Below are positions 13,180 through 13,413 of a stretch of DNA of 13,413 nt, in pieces. A model generated the notes under the pieces. It did no database searches and was not told where the DNA came from. It was given only the letters and a program-made list of their open reading frames with translations. Positions within the stretch are counted from its first letter, which is position 1; each line of letters opens with the position of its first letter. Location of the stretch: the NCBI GenBank assembly GCA_017619815.1, contig JAFZRR010000053.1, forward strand, positions 1 through 13,413. Direction: 5' to 3'. The translations under genes and the position numbers were made by a program. This DNA is from Bacilli bacterium (GTDB taxonomy: Bacteria; Bacillota_I; Bacilli_A; RFN20; CAG-826).

Positions 13180-13413
13180 TTTTTTGAACATTTTTTTGAA
13201 TTTAGCAAACAGGCCGTCATCTTTCTTCGCTTCTTTAAATCTTTGCAAAGCTTCTTTTTGATCTTTACTCAAGGATGTTGGAACCTTGATATCCAACTTC
13301 ACATATTGATCGCCAGGCTTACCACTTCTAAGGTCTTTGACACCGCAACCCTTCATACGAAGGACTTGGCCAGGTTGACTACCTTCAGGAATTGTTAATG
13401 TCACATCTCCATA
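13177..13413 (-). CDS. dnaJ: Chaperone DnaJ, C-terminal fragment (cut by window edge)
   Basis: Only the last 78 residues are inside the window. The segment GDVTLTIPEGSQPGQVLRMK, GCGVKDLRSGKPGDQYVKLD and KVPTSLSKDQKEALQRFKEA is the second beta-barrel domain of type I DnaJ (Hsp40), which holds unfolded clients for DnaK. It ends with a basic-aromatic tail, FAKFKKMFKK. The J-domain and zinc fingers lie beyond the right edge. An in-window GTG at 13404 is only an internal Val. The gene ends in a terminator, separating the heat-shock operon from the following genes. A DnaJ-like protein such as CbpA is possible, but the neighbouring Firmicutes core order favours dnaJ. Confidence 0.92.
   Translation of the reverse strand, partial: YGDVTLTIPEGSQPGQVLRMKGCGVKDLRSGKPGDQYVKLDIKVPTSLSKDQKEALQRFKEAKKDDGLFAKFKKMFKK

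Overview
The window is a compact, AT-rich (roughly 40% G+C by eye) housekeeping segment of a low-G+C Gram-positive bacterium in the Bacilli/Erysipelotrichia/Mollicutes-relative range. Three things support this. The gene order dnaJ-...-ybeY-cdd-era-recO-glycyl-tRNA synthetase-dnaG-rpoD-trmK-nif3 is the Firmicutes core order. The glycyl-tRNA synthetase is the single-chain type seen at this locus in Mollicutes, not the GlyQ/GlyS pair of Bacillus. TGA is a true stop (ispH, trmK), so this is the standard code and not the Mycoplasma/Spiroplasma code. The lineage is inferred from memory of synteny; no search was run.

Layout from left to right. (1) The 5' part of a metallo-beta-lactamase-fold hydrolase (minus, cut by the window edge) and rpmG (L33, minus), separated by a terminator hairpin that overlaps the rpmG stop codon. 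(2) Two MEP-pathway [4Fe-4S] enzymes, ispG and ispH, the only plus-strand genes. Each runs tail-to-tail into a minus-strand gene with overlapping stop codons: ispG against nfo (endonuclease IV), and ispH against nif3. nfo and ispH are divergent from a 68-bp spacer. (3) A minus-strand operon glyQS-dnaG-rpoD-trmK-nif3, started by a TTGACA promoter at about 9334-9362, joining glycine charging, primase, the housekeeping sigma factor and a tRNA m1A22 methyltransferase. (4) A minus-strand run ybeY-cdd-era-recO with 1-5 nt junctions: rRNA maturation, cytidine salvage, ribosome assembly GTPase and recombination. (5) A 400-residue membrane protein with an intact-looking C39 peptidase domain and six predicted membrane spans but no ATPase domain. 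(6) The 3' end of dnaJ with a terminator overlapping its stop codon.

The window is almost fully coding. No gap exceeds about 120 bp, and no tRNA, rRNA, CRISPR array, insertion sequence or phage gene was seen.

The points most worth following up are the ATPase-less C39 transporter-like protein placed in a core operon, and a set of genes (ispG, ybeY; less surely dnaG and the MBL gene) with no Shine-Dalgarno sequence and a -10-like hexamer 5-8 nt before the ATG, which suggests leaderless mRNAs. Others are terminators that absorb stop codons, overlapping convergent gene ends, and a shared back-to-back -10 element between nfo and ispH.
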